Shown here in pieces: positions 1-9,454 of a DNA stretch of 64,000 nucleotides; position 1 is the first letter of the stretch; each line of letters starts with the position of its first letter. The DNA is from Lachnospiraceae bacterium Zagget2. GTDB lineage: Bacteria; Bacillota; Clostridia; Lachnospirales; Lachnospiraceae. The stretch is from assembly GCA_001941045.1 (NCBI GenBank), contig MSHD01000053.1, positions 39,048-103,047 on the forward strand, read 5' to 3'. The translations under genes were made by a program, and so were the position numbers. The notes beneath the pieces are model-generated. The model did no database searches. It saw only the letters and a program-made list of their open reading frames with translations, and was not told the origin of the DNA.

Positions 1-570
1 GTCATCTGCATTGAGGACCCGCTGCGCGAGGAAGCGCCGGACGCTATCCGCGCACTGCGAAATGCCGGTGTTCAGAAGGTTATCCTGATGACCGGGGACA
101 GTGAACGGCACGCGGCTGCGGTCGCGCGGCACATCGGCGCGGACGAGTATTTCTCGGAGGTGCTGCCAGAGGACAAAGCCCGCTACATTGAGGAGCAGAA
201 GGCGCTCGGACGCACGGTCATCATGGTCGGCGACGGCATCAATGATTCCCCCGCGCTGTCGGCCTCGGACGCCGGAATCGCGATCAGCGACGGCGCAGAG
301 ATCGCCCGCGAGATCGCGGACATCACCGTGGCAGCCGATGATCTGTACGCGCTCGTCACGCTGAAAAATATGAGCACTCAGCTCATGAAGCGGATCCGGC
401 AGAATTACCGGATCATTGTCGGCTTCAACACCGGTCTGATCGCACTGGGCGTCGCCGGTATCCTGCAGCCGACCGTCTCCGCGCTTCTGCACAATACATC
501 CACGCTGGCGATCAGCCTGCGGAATATGAAAAATCTGCTCCCGGAAGAGGAATCGCGGGCAGACAGATAA
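1..570 (+). CDS. Metal-transporting P-type ATPase, C-terminal part
   Basis: Partial: the open frame runs in from the left edge, so the N-terminus and most membrane segments are missing. Visible are the end of the phosphorylation domain with TGDS (about codon 31 of the fragment), the hinge motif GDGINDSPAL (about codon 77) and a final hydrophobic pair (VGFNTGLIALGVAGILQP) before a short polar tail. This layout, with no further membrane helices after the last pair, is that of the P1B heavy-metal ATPases, which export or import Cu, Zn, Cd, Co or similar ions. The metal specificity cannot be told because the CPx/SPC helix lies outside the window. A hairpin terminator follows about 50 bases downstream. 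Confidence 0.93.
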   Translation, partial: VICIEDPLREEAPDAIRALRNAGVQKVILMTGDSERHAAAVARHIGADEYFSEVLPEDKARYIEEQKALGRTVIMVGDGINDSPALSASDAGIAISDGAEIAREIADITVAADDLYALVTLKNMSTQLMKRIRQNYRIIVGFNTGLIALGVAGILQPTVSALLHNTSTLAISLRNMKNLLPEEESRADR

Positions 571-619
571 CTTTACTTTTATACGGCTTCTGTGTTATAG
601 TACACACAAGCGACAGTTC

Positions 620-660
620 GGACAGGTCTGCGCGCACTGCGTGGATCTGTCCTTGTTTTT
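620..660 (+). terminator. Rho-independent terminator after the P-type ATPase
   Basis: GGACAGGTC (620-628) pairs with GATCTGTCC (644-652) through one G-T wobble, and TTGTTTTT follows at 653-660. It separates the ATPase from the next gene. Confidence 0.8.
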
Positions 661-699
661 GGAGACGCTGTATTATCAATCACGGAGATGAAATATGAT

Positions 700-2091
700 A
701 TGAAGAGGAAAATACACATATGGCTTATGATACTGGTGCTGACTATGGCACTTTTGCTGGCGGCCTGCGGCAGCACAGCCACCAATGAAACGGATTCTGC
801 GGACAGCAGCGCGCAGACCGAAGAGACGGAAAACGAGGCCGCAGAAACTGAGGAGGAGGCTGCCCCGGAACCGGGCGAAGAGACCTGGAACACGGCGTCC
901 GAATATTCCGCCACGCTGATCACGACCACCTCCATCCGCTGGCTCTCGGTCACAGTCGGCACCGGGGAGGACGAGGTAAATCTGACCTGGTATTCTCCCT
1001 CGGAAGAGACCGGACAGGTGCTGTGGACCACGGCGGACGATGAGGATTTTGAAAACGCGCTTACCTTCGATGCAGTCTCGACATTTGCTTCTGAAGTTAC
1101 ATCCGGTTATTATATTAACCGCGCGACAGTGAGCGGTCTTGCGGCAGAAACCGACTATATTTATAAGGTTGGAAATGATGACGGCATGTCGCCGGTCTAC
1201 AGCTATACGACGCCCGCTTACTCGGACAGCTTTCGCTTCCCCGTGCTCGGCGATCCGCAGCTCGGCAAGCCGGTCGACGAGCTGGATAATCAGAAGACCA
1301 CCTTCAAACGCGTGCTGAACAAGGTCAAATATCATTTTGCAGACACGAGCTTTCTGATGTCGCTCGGCGATCAGGTCAATGACTTTGACGACACCGAACA
1401 ATACGACGCGTTTCTGAACCAGGCCGCGCTGTACAGCCTCTCGCTCGTCCCGGTCAAGGGGAACCACGAGATCGGCGGCTCGCAGTATTCCGAACACTAC
1501 TATCTGCCGAACCAGACACAGTATGGTACCTGCGACGACGAAAACGACGGCGACTTCTGGTTCGTGCGCGGAAATGCCCTCTTCCTCGTACTCGACCTCA
1601 TGGATGCAGTGAAATGGGGCGAACATGAACAGTTTATCGCCGAAGCCTGCGAGACGAACCCGGACGTGAGCTGGCGGATTATCCTCTGCCATTACTCCCC
1701 GTACAATTCCTATGAGGACTACATGGAAAATGCCGCCAATATCCGGCCCTACTTCCTGTCCTTCACGAGCGCTTACGATATCGACCTCGTCATGACCGGC
1801 CACGACCATGCTTACAGCCGCTCGAATTTCATTCTGTCGGATGGAAGTTATCTCGAGTACGAGAGTCCCGCCGTCGACCCGGAAGGCACGATGTATGTGA
1901 CGCTGAACTCCTCGAGCGGCAGCCTGTACCACCGCCCATCCGCGCAGAATGAGATCTCCTTCAGCGAGTACCGCGAGGCCCCCGAGGTCACGGACGTGCA
2001 GGTCACGCCGACCTCGCTGACCATCACGACCTACGAGGCGGAGACCTGGGAAATTGTGGACACTTTTGAGATACAGAAAAGCGGAGAATGA
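700..2091 (+). CDS. Secreted lipoprotein metallophosphoesterase (purple acid phosphatase-like)
   Basis: About 463 residues. The start at 700 gives a classical lipoprotein signal (MKRKIHIWLMILVLTMALLL, then AAC) and lies 12 bases after GGAG at 684-687; an in-frame ATG at 688 touches the GGAG and is less likely. After a short Glu/Thr-rich tether comes a fibronectin-III-like region (about residues 60-160) as in purple acid phosphatases. The calcineurin-type metal motifs follow in order: GDPQ (about 183), GDQVND (about 223), GNHE (about 254), CHYSP and GHDHAYS (about 367). Probably a surface-anchored phosphatase or phosphodiesterase with a dinuclear metal site; the substrate is unknown. It stands alone between two terminators. 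Confidence 0.9.
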   Translation: MKRKIHIWLMILVLTMALLLAACGSTATNETDSADSSAQTEETENEAAETEEEAAPEPGEETWNTASEYSATLITTTSIRWLSVTVGTGEDEVNLTWYSPSEETGQVLWTTADDEDFENALTFDAVSTFASEVTSGYYINRATVSGLAAETDYIYKVGNDDGMSPVYSYTTPAYSDSFRFPVLGDPQLGKPVDELDNQKTTFKRVLNKVKYHFADTSFLMSLGDQVNDFDDTEQYDAFLNQAALYSLSLVPVKGNHEIGGSQYSEHYYLPNQTQYGTCDDENDGDFWFVRGNALFLVLDLMDAVKWGEHEQFIAEACETNPDVSWRIILCHYSPYNSYEDYMENAANIRPYFLSFTSAYDIDLVMTGHDHAYSRSNFILSDGSYLEYESPAVDPEGTMYVTLNSSSGSLYHRPSAQNEISFSEYREAPEVTDVQVTPTSLTITTYEAETWEIVDTFEIQKSGE

Positions 2092-2122
2092 CGGAGGATG
2101 TCAGATTCTCATATCAGATAAG

Positions 2123-2183
2123 AAAAAGAAACGAGCATCACAACCGTGCGGCTATTGCCCATGCGGTCTGCCCGTTTCTTTTT
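2123..2183. terminator. Bidirectional terminator between convergent genes
   Basis: AAAAAGAAACG (2123-2133) is the exact reverse complement of CGTTTCTTTTT (2173-2183). Each strand therefore ends the stem in a T run. It lies between the plus-strand phosphoesterase and the minus-strand GtrA gene. Confidence 0.8.
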
Positions 2184-2216
2184 ATGCCTGTAATCCGAAT
2201 CGAAAACAGCGACAGC

Positions 2217-2603
2217 TCAGTGCTTTTCGATAAAAATCTTCCGCGTGATGAAATTGTATACCATCACGATCGCCGTGGCGCCGATCTTTGAGATCATGTA
2301 ATGAATTCCAATCAGATCCGTCGCCAGCCACATGCAGAGCTCGTTGATACCGAGGCCGATCACACTCAAAACCACAAATACCACAAACTCTTTGATCTTG
2401 TTTTTCTTTTTGTCGGTCTCAAAGACGAAGGTAATGCTCAGGATATAGTTCACAACCACCGATACAGTGAAGGAGATCCCGCTGGAGATCAGGTAATTGA
2501 TCCCCGCAACCTCCGTCAGCAGCACCATGATCCCATAGTCAATGAAGAAGCATAAAAATCCCACAAATCCAAAGCGAATCATCTGTCCCAGTAATTTTCT
2601 CAT
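2217..2603 (-). CDS. GtrA-family membrane protein
   Basis: 128 residues with four hydrophobic segments and the family's typical start (RFGFVGFLCFFIDYGIMVLL). GtrA-like proteins are small four-helix membrane proteins tied to polysaccharide glycosylation. GtrA itself is thought to help move a lipid-linked sugar across the membrane. It is the last gene of the polysaccharide operon. Its ATG sits 4 bases after the stop of the SGNH gene, so translation is probably coupled. Confidence 0.9.
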   Translation of the reverse strand: MRKLLGQMIRFGFVGFLCFFIDYGIMVLLTEVAGINYLISSGISFTVSVVVNYILSITFVFETDKKKNKIKEFVVFVVLSVIGLGINELCMWLATDLIGIHYMISKIGATAIVMVYNFITRKIFIEKH

Positions 2604-2607
2604 TTCT

Positions 2608-3837
2608 CTAATTCTCCCATTCTGCTTTTGTTCCGCAGATCACGCTGTAGAGACAGTCCGCAATCTGCTGATAGCCCGCGCTGTTCGGATGCACAGCATT
2701 GTCCGGCACCTCGATCGTCTCGTCCGAGTGCGGGTTCACCGTCTCGGTCGTGGTGTTGAAATTGTTCTCACTGTCATGGCAGATCGCCGCCGGCACGAAG
2801 TACAGATTGTCCTCGTCCTTCAGCGTCTCCTCGAGATAGGTCATCAGATAAAATACCTTCTGATCCTCCTCATATTTATAGCGATCTCCGTAGAGCGCAT
2901 AGCCGTCAGCATTACTCCAGGAACCGATGCCGTCCTGGTTTGCCGGGTAGATCGTGTGAACCAGATAGATCGGCAGATCCGGATCGGTCTCATGGATATT
3001 TTCCACAAGGGCGATGATATTGTCGCCGTTTGGCACCGGATCGGTGTCGATGCCGTTCGTCCCGAGAAAAATCTCGACCGCGTCCGGTTCAAAACCGGTT
3101 GTCTCCTTATAATAGGCCCAGTCAAAGCTGCCGGTCTCCTCATTGTAGAACGGCTGCACTTCCTCCTCCGGTTCCTCCTGCGTATAGGGTGTGGCAGCCA
3201 GATAATCCGCCGCGGAAAAGCCTCTGCGCGCCTCGGTCAGCGAGCCTCCCACACCGCGGGTTCCCATGTAAATAATCCCGTCATCGGTCAGCTCATTCAG
3301 ACGCTCATAGGTGGCCGTGTCGCAGGAGAGACTGTCACCGATGGTCAGCAGGGAAAAGCTTTCCTCCTCCCCTTCCAGCGCTTCCACGACCTTCAGCGTT
3401 GTGGACGCGGTCGCCACCTGCGTGCCATTGTCGTCAAAAATTGTGAAGATCAGCGGATATTCTCCGATCAGCTTCTCCGTCCCTGTGATGGAAAACTTGC
3501 GCGACATGTTCCTGCCGACCGCACAGGTCCATTTTACATTATAATCCTCAATGCGTGTCCCGAGCGAAGATATCTGACTGTTGTAGAGCTCGATCGTCAC
3601 ACCCGTGGCCACATAGATCTCATCCGGCAGGAACAGCTCGACGCTGGCATAGATTCCCTCGTCATTCTGAACGACACCCTTCGCCTCAAGCTGCTCCTCG
3701 AGTTCGCTCACCTCATACTCTCTCGCCAGCTCGTGCACCACAAGCACCGCACCAAGGAATACGCAGCAAATGCTCAGTGCGACGAACGTACTGCGACAAG
3801 CGCCCCTTATGACCTTTTCCCTTTCTGCTCTCTTCAT
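2608..3837 (-). CDS. Membrane-anchored SGNH/GDSL-family hydrolase
   Basis: 409 residues. An N-terminal membrane anchor (about residues 13-35) is followed by an outside domain of about 120 residues rich in beta-type sequence. The SGNH domain then opens with the nucleophile block LTIGDSLS (about residue 163). FLGTNGID carries block III and NAVHPNSAG carries the catalytic Asp/His region near the C-terminus. Such domains are O-acetyl esterases or acyltransferases acting on sugars. In this operon a role in trimming or decorating the exported glycan is the natural inference. Strong ribosome site GAGGAG before the ATG. Confidence 0.85.
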   Translation of the reverse strand: MKRAEREKVIRGACRSTFVALSICCVFLGAVLVVHELAREYEVSELEEQLEAKGVVQNDEGIYASVELFLPDEIYVATGVTIELYNSQISSLGTRIEDYNVKWTCAVGRNMSRKFSITGTEKLIGEYPLIFTIFDDNGTQVATASTTLKVVEALEGEEESFSLLTIGDSLSCDTATYERLNELTDDGIIYMGTRGVGGSLTEARRGFSAADYLAATPYTQEEPEEEVQPFYNEETGSFDWAYYKETTGFEPDAVEIFLGTNGIDTDPVPNGDNIIALVENIHETDPDLPIYLVHTIYPANQDGIGSWSNADGYALYGDRYKYEEDQKVFYLMTYLEETLKDEDNLYFVPAAICHDSENNFNTTTETVNPHSDETIEVPDNAVHPNSAGYQQIADCLYSVICGTKAEWEN

Positions 3838-3846
3838 GGCTCTCCT

Positions 3847-5739
3847 CTAAAACCGCAGGGTAAAATCCGAGTAATCCAGTGAAAAATTCGGATTGTAATA
3901 CGGGTCGCCCGCCTCCAGCGCAGCCTTCCATTTCTCCCGGAAATGCTCGCACTCCTTCTCGTAGCGGCGCAGCTTCTCGCCTTCCTCCAGTCCCCTCGTC
4001 TTCGACTCATAGTGATAGAGCTCCGCAAAGGGCGTGAAAATATTGAGATAGCCCTTTTCCCGGATCTTCAGGCAGAAATCCACGTCGTTCAGCGAGATCG
4101 TAAAGCTCTCGTCCAGGCCGTCGACCTCGTCGTAGATCTGCCGCGACACAAGCAGGCAGGCCGCCGTCACCGCGCTTACATCCTGCGCGTAGCAAAGCCT
4201 TCCCATATAACCCAGGTGTTCACGCGGCATCTTGTAATGCGTATGCCCGGCGGAGCGATGCGCCCCCAGGCCGAGCACCACGCCCGCATGCTGAATCGTA
4301 TTGTCCGCGTAGTAGAGCTTCGCCCCGACTGCGCCGACATCCCTGCGCTGCGCATACATCAGCATCTGCTCCATCCAGTCGGGCATGATGACCTCAGTAT
4401 CATTGTTCAGGAAAAGCAGATACTCTCCCTTCGCAAAGCCTGCGCCAAAGTTGTTGATCTTTGAATAATTAAACTCGCCCTCCCAGGTGACGACGCGCAC
4501 GCGCGCATCCTCCTTCAGCTCCTCGTAATAATCGAAAATACTCTGCTCCGTGCTGTTATTCTCGATCACGATGATCTCGTAATCCTTCCAGGTCGAGCGC
4601 TCCGTGATCGATGCGATACAGCGGCGCAGGTCTGTCACATGATCCTTATTCGGGATCAGGATACTGATCAGCGGCGTCCCCGTGATCGGATATTTGATCT
4701 GGAAAATCGTCGGGAAAGCCCGCGTGCTCTCGACCTCCACCTCCATACCGTAGTAGTCGCGCATGTGGTCATGCACGGCGCGCTTCGCCGCGTCGATCGC
4801 GTAGGTCTTCGCCCCGATGTCCGCCGCCACGGAATTCGGATGCGAGCGCCAGTAATACAGTATCTTCGGAATATGCTGTACGTTTCGCGCCTCCTCCGTC
4901 AGCCGCAGGATCATGTCATGGTCCTGACTGCCGTCGTACTCCGGCCGGAACAGACCGGTCTTTTCGAGCAGCTTCGCGTCGAACACGGAGAAATGGCAGA
5001 TATAATTGTTCGCACGCAGATTGTCCGGCGAGTAATCCGGCTTAAAATGCATCACGATAATATGGTCGAGATCCGGCGACTCGAAAGTCAGCTCATCCGT
5101 GTAAACATAGTCAGCATCCTTCTCACAGATCACCTTCATGCACTCGTAGAGCGCGCTCGGATGCAGGATATCGTCATGGTCGAACAGACCGATGAAATCC
5201 CCTGTCGCCATCGCAAAGCAGGCATTCGTGTTCCCCGAAATGCCCAGATTCTTCTCGAGCTTCTGATAGCAGATCCGGCTGTCGGCCTCCTGGTACTCCG
5301 CGCAGATGCGCCCCACCTCCGGGTGCTTCTCATCGCTGCCGTCCGCGAGACACAGCTCCCAGTTCCGGTAGGTCTGTGCCTGCACGGACTCGATCATTTC
5401 CCGCAGGAAGCGCTCCGGCGTATTATACAACGGCACGAGCACGCTGATCCGGATGTCCCGCGGGAACACTGTCTCTTCCTCGCGCTTCCTCTGCTCCGCA
5501 TCCGGAAAACTCTTCGTCCCGAAATCGACACGCTTCGTGGCCTCGCCACGCTTCTGCCGCCAGCGCCGGTAGACGCCGCGCACGCCGCCGTAGTGAATGT
5601 AGGCCGCATGCAGCCTCTGAAAGAAATGCACAATCTCCCGCAGCGGCTTCGAAAGCTTCCAGTACCAGGTGCCGCGCACCCGGTCGAAGCGCTTGTCGCG
5701 GTACTCCGGCAGTTCTGTCTGATTGGTCTCTTTACTCAT
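3847..5739 (-). CDS. Double-domain family 2 glycosyltransferase
   Basis: 630 residues with two GT-A/GT2 modules. The first begins at about residue 95 (ISVLVPLYNTPERFLREMIE) with the DXD-like stretch GLFDHDD. The second begins at about residue 353 (PLISILIPNKDH) with LFLNNDTEV and a later SLNDVDFCLK. This architecture is typical of rhamnan and other cell-wall or capsule polysaccharide synthases that add two linkages. It lies in the polysaccharide export operon with rmlC and Wzm/Wzt-like genes, which supports a rhamnose-containing product. The start is set by AGGAG seven bases upstream of the ATG. Confidence 0.92.
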   Translation of the reverse strand: MSKETNQTELPEYRDKRFDRVRGTWYWKLSKPLREIVHFFQRLHAAYIHYGGVRGVYRRWRQKRGEATKRVDFGTKSFPDAEQRKREEETVFPRDIRISVLVPLYNTPERFLREMIESVQAQTYRNWELCLADGSDEKHPEVGRICAEYQEADSRICYQKLEKNLGISGNTNACFAMATGDFIGLFDHDDILHPSALYECMKVICEKDADYVYTDELTFESPDLDHIIVMHFKPDYSPDNLRANNYICHFSVFDAKLLEKTGLFRPEYDGSQDHDMILRLTEEARNVQHIPKILYYWRSHPNSVAADIGAKTYAIDAAKRAVHDHMRDYYGMEVEVESTRAFPTIFQIKYPITGTPLISILIPNKDHVTDLRRCIASITERSTWKDYEIIVIENNSTEQSIFDYYEELKEDARVRVVTWEGEFNYSKINNFGAGFAKGEYLLFLNNDTEVIMPDWMEQMLMYAQRRDVGAVGAKLYYADNTIQHAGVVLGLGAHRSAGHTHYKMPREHLGYMGRLCYAQDVSAVTAACLLVSRQIYDEVDGLDESFTISLNDVDFCLKIREKGYLNIFTPFAELYHYESKTRGLEEGEKLRRYEKECEHFREKWKAALEAGDPYYNPNFSLDYSDFTLRF

Positions 5740-5770
5740 GATTCTCTCCTGCAGTTACTTATTCTGGCCA

Positions 5771-5968
5771 TTCGACCTCTCAAAATACTGGCCGCCTGCT
5801 CTGGGCCGATAGCTATATGCGGACCCGCTCCCGCTCAGCGTCGGGCTGCAGCGGTACTAAACTCAGTCTGCGCCTGTCGGCTTGACTTCGTTAAGTGCCG
5901 GCGCCCGCCGATGGTCCGGATATAGCTATCGGCCCGGCGCAGGCTGGGTATTGGCAAGAGTCAGTCGA
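5771..5968. repeat. Long imperfect palindrome inside the polysaccharide operon
   Basis: The 282-base gap between the GT2 and methyltransferase genes holds no gene. Its core is a 23-base inverted repeat with one mismatch: 5803-5825 (GGGCCGATAGC...GCGGACC) against 5913-5935. Weaker pairing extends outward to TCGAC (5772-5776) and GTCGA (5964-5968). The loop is about 87 bases. It could fold as a long RNA hairpin within the operon transcript, or be a palindromic mobile unit without a gene. No known family was recognised. Confidence 0.7.
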
Positions 5969-6021
5969 CCCGTCTATTGTCACTGTGTATCCGAACCGGG
6001 CGGCCGGGGCTAAGGACGGGA

Positions 6022-8142
6022 TCAGCGCCCGTGCCGGAGACGGCGCAGCAGCCGCACCGGCCAGATATTGTAGATGCGCTCCGCTGTTCGCACGCGATTC
6101 AGCAGGTTCATGCAGGCGAAGGCCGTGTCATGGTTCAGCTCCTGCACGGTCAGTTCGAGGCAGACCTGACGCGTGCCCCCGGTGAGGGCCGGAATCGTGA
6201 TCTGCGGATCGTCGGTGGAGTACAGGATACCCTGCGGCTCCAGCTCCCGGCCATTATGGATGTAGTCCAGGGCGTAGCTGCCGCCGAGCTCGCCGAGGAT
6301 GCGCCTGACACTCACCAGACAGGGCGTCTCAGCCGGATCGATGCGCAGCGCTTTCGTCCCCTCCGGCAGAAAAAGCCGCAGGCGCGTGCAGCCCTCCTTG
6401 TCAGGAGCGGTGTCCACCCACCAGCTGTCGCTCTCCGTGAAGCCCTCGCCGGTATCTGCGTAAACCTGCATGCGCTGACGGCCCGCATGGTCGAGCAGAT
6501 CGCCAAGACGCAGCGTACGCCCCGCCGTATGCAGATACTGTGCGTCGATCGTCACTGTGCCCTGCAGAAGCCAGAGCTGGAAATGATGCTCCATCTCCGT
6601 GAAGATCTCCTCCTCGCGGGAGGAAATGCCCATCTGCGCCATCAGGCCGATCCCCTGAAGATCCGTTCTGCTGTGCAGATAGAGCGACAGCGCGCGCCAG
6701 AGCAGATATTCGACCGGCACCTGCACTTCGAAGGTCCACTCGTAATCGATGACTTCCATGCCATGAGAGGTCTCCATCAGGTTGCCGAAGATCCAGTCGA
6801 GATTATTCACAGGCGCTCCTTCACTGGCCTTTTCAAAGGCGGGGTCGCCAAACATTTCCCTAAATCGTGCGCTCTTTTCAAACGGCGCAAGCTCCGGCCC
6901 AAGGCAGGCAAGCAACAGCCTGCGGTAGTCCTGCAGCGCCGCCGCCAGTCCCGCGTAATCCCTGCGGCTGCGCAGCTCATCCAGCCGTTCCTCAAAGGTT
7001 CTCCCCTCCAGGAACTCGAAATATGCCGCACCGTCCTGCAGTTCACAGCGATTCACGCGGATACCGCCCGCCGCACACTGACGGGTCAGCGCCGCCTCCC
7101 GGCGCTTCATATGTTCGATATGCTCCTCTGCCTGCGATGTAACAGGCACTTTCCGTACCTGTTTTCCGTCCGCAGTTTCCAGAATATCCGTACGGATCGC
7201 AAAGCGCTCCGCGCGATCGTTGGAATATTTTACATAAACCGGACAATCCCCGGTGAGCGGACCTGTCACGATCAGAAAAGCGTTTGCAAACTCCGGAAAT
7301 CTGCCGTCGGCGATCAGGCGGTCATAGACCTTCTCCTCGTCGAAGAGCACGAGCCGCTCTCCCTCAAAATTGCGCAGGTTCCGGTTCAGCTCCCCGCTCT
7401 TTGGCAGCCAGTGATCAGAGTAGATGCTCACCGGAAACCAGCGTTCCGGGTATGGATAATAAAACGCAGCGTCGGCGAGGCCGCTCTCTGTGAGGATCTG
7501 CTCCAGCTCCCGCTTTGTAAAACCGCAGCCCTGACCTTCCAGATTGTCAAAGTAAACGCCGTTATGCGGATTCGCCGCGCCGGCCCAGTATTTGAGGCCC
7601 AGCCGGTTGTCCGCTGCGAGTACAAGATGACCGCCCGGATTCAGCCGCGCTTTCAATTTCTGCAAAGCCTGCACCTGCGGATTTTCACCCGCGAACCAGA
7701 GCCCCGCCTGCTCCAGAACGCCGGGGGCGATGATCCAGTCAAAGCCGCCGGAAAGCGTTTCGAGATTCTTCCAGATATTTCCGGCGTAAACGTTTAGGTT
7801 TTCCGCGTTCCTGTGGCGCTTTGCGAGAATCCGGCAGCGGCCGGGCTGTTCCTCCAGGCAGACCACATCTTTCGCTTTCCTGAGGAATCCGCCGGTCAGC
7901 TGTCCCGTATCCGCGCCAAATTCCAGTACGCGGTCTTTCCCGCCAATCGGAAGCCATTCCGTCAGATTCGCACGCAGCTGCGATAAATGATAGAGCTCTT
8001 CCCAGCCTGGCGCCTCCATGCGCCGCAGATCACAGTTCTCATCTACGAGTCTTTCGATCCGTCCATCTTCCGGGAGCGCACGGTCAAAATCTGCCGCCGT
8101 CTCATCATATGTGACTGTCACTTTACCGAACCGCTCCTGCAT
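6022..8142 (-). CDS. SAM methyltransferase fused to a kinase-like domain
   Basis: About 706 residues. The N-terminal third is a class I methyltransferase with motif I VLEFGADTGQLTGGF (about residue 70), then an acidic strand end LEEQPGR and a post-motif LNPGGHLVLAADNR. From about residue 290 a kinase-like region follows, with NNLDWIFGNLM and VIDYEW resembling the catalytic and metal-binding loops of aminoglycoside-phosphotransferase-like folds. The last 100 or so residues look beta-rich. The start at 8142 fits GGAAAGG upstream; a GTG nine bases earlier is possible. In O-antigen systems, methyltransferase/kinase proteins cap glycan chains and set export length through Wzt. The neighbouring Wzt-like ATPase makes a chain-capping role plausible but unproven. 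Confidence 0.75.
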   Translation of the reverse strand: MQERFGKVTVTYDETAADFDRALPEDGRIERLVDENCDLRRMEAPGWEELYHLSQLRANLTEWLPIGGKDRVLEFGADTGQLTGGFLRKAKDVVCLEEQPGRCRILAKRHRNAENLNVYAGNIWKNLETLSGGFDWIIAPGVLEQAGLWFAGENPQVQALQKLKARLNPGGHLVLAADNRLGLKYWAGAANPHNGVYFDNLEGQGCGFTKRELEQILTESGLADAAFYYPYPERWFPVSIYSDHWLPKSGELNRNLRNFEGERLVLFDEEKVYDRLIADGRFPEFANAFLIVTGPLTGDCPVYVKYSNDRAERFAIRTDILETADGKQVRKVPVTSQAEEHIEHMKRREAALTRQCAAGGIRVNRCELQDGAAYFEFLEGRTFEERLDELRSRRDYAGLAAALQDYRRLLLACLGPELAPFEKSARFREMFGDPAFEKASEGAPVNNLDWIFGNLMETSHGMEVIDYEWTFEVQVPVEYLLWRALSLYLHSRTDLQGIGLMAQMGISSREEEIFTEMEHHFQLWLLQGTVTIDAQYLHTAGRTLRLGDLLDHAGRQRMQVYADTGEGFTESDSWWVDTAPDKEGCTRLRLFLPEGTKALRIDPAETPCLVSVRRILGELGGSYALDYIHNGRELEPQGILYSTDDPQITIPALTGGTRQVCLELTVQELNHDTAFACMNLLNRVRTAERIYNIWPVRLLRRLRHGR

Positions 8143-8164
8143 GCCGTCCACCTTTCCACATGAA

Positions 8165-9445
8165 TCATCCGTTCTCCACCGTAATCTTCGAATTCATATC
8201 ATAAAAGCCGACGGTATCTTTATCCGAGAGCACCGTCAGGCCCACCAGATCATACAGCCTGTGGTACACCTTGAATTCATCTCCGACATAACCCGTACAG
8301 CCAAGCGAAATGAGATAGTCCCCGCCCTGCAGGTCGATACGCTGTTCGTAGGTCACGACGCGTGTCTCTCCCGCCTCGACCGTTCCGGTCTCCACCCGTT
8401 CGAACATCGTGTTCGTGCCGGTGACGTCAGTTCCCTGCTTATTGCGGATCGTGATCGTAAAAATCGGATTTTTGATCTGTCCGTGGAAATACAGCTTCGC
8501 CTTCACCTGGCAGACCGTTCCCTTCTCAATAATATTGGAGAACTGCCCATAGTGATCAATAATACAGAAATCCACGATCTCCGCCGTCTTCTCCCCATAG
8601 TCCAGCAGTGCCGGATTCGCCTCGAAGTGATCTTTCCACGCGGATCCATCCTGCGTGTGGACGCCAATATCGCTCTTTTCGCTCACATCCTCGAGAGTCT
8701 CCTCATCGAGCTGATGAACGAGAAGCTTCTTATACATATTGACCATATCCTTCGGAGAGCCTTCGGCCAGCTTTACCCCCTTGTTCAGCAGGATTACGCG
8801 ATCGCAGTACTTTGCAATGCTGGTCAGGTCATGGCTCACGAAGAGAATGGTCTTTCCCAGCCGTTTAAACTCCTCGAATTTATGATAGCATTTTGCCTGG
8901 AAGAACACATCTCCGACCGCGAGCGCCTCGTCCACAATCAAAATCTCCGGATCAATATTGATCGCGACCGCAAAGGCCAGGCGCACAAACATACCGCTCG
9001 AATAGGTCTTGACCGGCTGATGGATAAACTCGCCGATATCCGCGAAATCGAGAATATCCGGGAGCCGCTCGTCGATCTCCTTTTCTGTAAAGCCCATCAT
9101 CGTCCCGTTCAGGTACACATTTTCAAGGCCGGTATATTCCATATTGAAGCCCGCGCCGAGCTCGAGCAGCGCCGAAATGCGCCCGTTGATCTCCAGCGAG
9201 CCCTCGGTCGCGCTCAAAACCCCCGTAATAATTTTCAGGATCGTCGACTTACCGGAGCCGTTGACGCCGATGATGCCGACCATCTCGCCCTCCTGCACAC
9301 TCATGCTCACATCGCGCAGCGCATAGTGCTCACTGTAGCACTTCTGCTTTGTCAGGCCGAGCGCGTCCTTGAGGCGATCGCGGTTCCGGTTATACAGTTT
9401 ATAGATTTTTGTGACATGTTCCAGTCTGATCGCTGTATCTGACAT
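8165..9445 (-). CDS. wzt: Polysaccharide ABC exporter ATPase (Wzt-like)
   Basis: 426 residues. The ATPase domain shows Walker A GVNGSGKST (residues 60-68), signature YSSGM, Walker B ILIVDEALAVGD and the switch SHD. A C-terminal extension of about 170 residues after the ATPase has the beta-sandwich character of Wzt C-terminal domains, which bind the non-reducing end of the glycan. It pairs with the permease just upstream to export the polymer. The gap to the permease stop is 9 bases. Confidence 0.92.
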   Translation of the reverse strand: MSDTAIRLEHVTKIYKLYNRNRDRLKDALGLTKQKCYSEHYALRDVSMSVQEGEMVGIIGVNGSGKSTILKIITGVLSATEGSLEINGRISALLELGAGFNMEYTGLENVYLNGTMMGFTEKEIDERLPDILDFADIGEFIHQPVKTYSSGMFVRLAFAVAINIDPEILIVDEALAVGDVFFQAKCYHKFEEFKRLGKTILFVSHDLTSIAKYCDRVILLNKGVKLAEGSPKDMVNMYKKLLVHQLDEETLEDVSEKSDIGVHTQDGSAWKDHFEANPALLDYGEKTAEIVDFCIIDHYGQFSNIIEKGTVCQVKAKLYFHGQIKNPIFTITIRNKQGTDVTGTNTMFERVETGTVEAGETRVVTYEQRIDLQGGDYLISLGCTGYVGDEFKVYHRLYDLVGLTVLSDKDTVGFYDMNSKITVENG

Positions 9446-9454
9446 GTTACTCCT

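Noticed and set aside
676..1932. A 418-codon minus-strand open frame opposite the metallophosphoesterase
   Set aside because: It is the antisense shadow of a well-supported lipoprotein gene and shows no domain or ribosome site.
2542..3882. A 446-codon plus-strand frame opposite the SGNH hydrolase
   Set aside because: Arg/His-rich composition typical of the antisense of a GC-biased gene; the minus strand carries clear hydrolase motifs.
5771..5968. The palindrome as a transposase-bearing insertion sequence
   Set aside because: There is no transposase frame inside and no target-site duplication could be recognised.
5977..7797. A 606-codon plus-strand frame opposite the methyltransferase fusion
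   Set aside because: No family features; the minus-strand frame carries a complete SAM-binding domain and lies in the operon.
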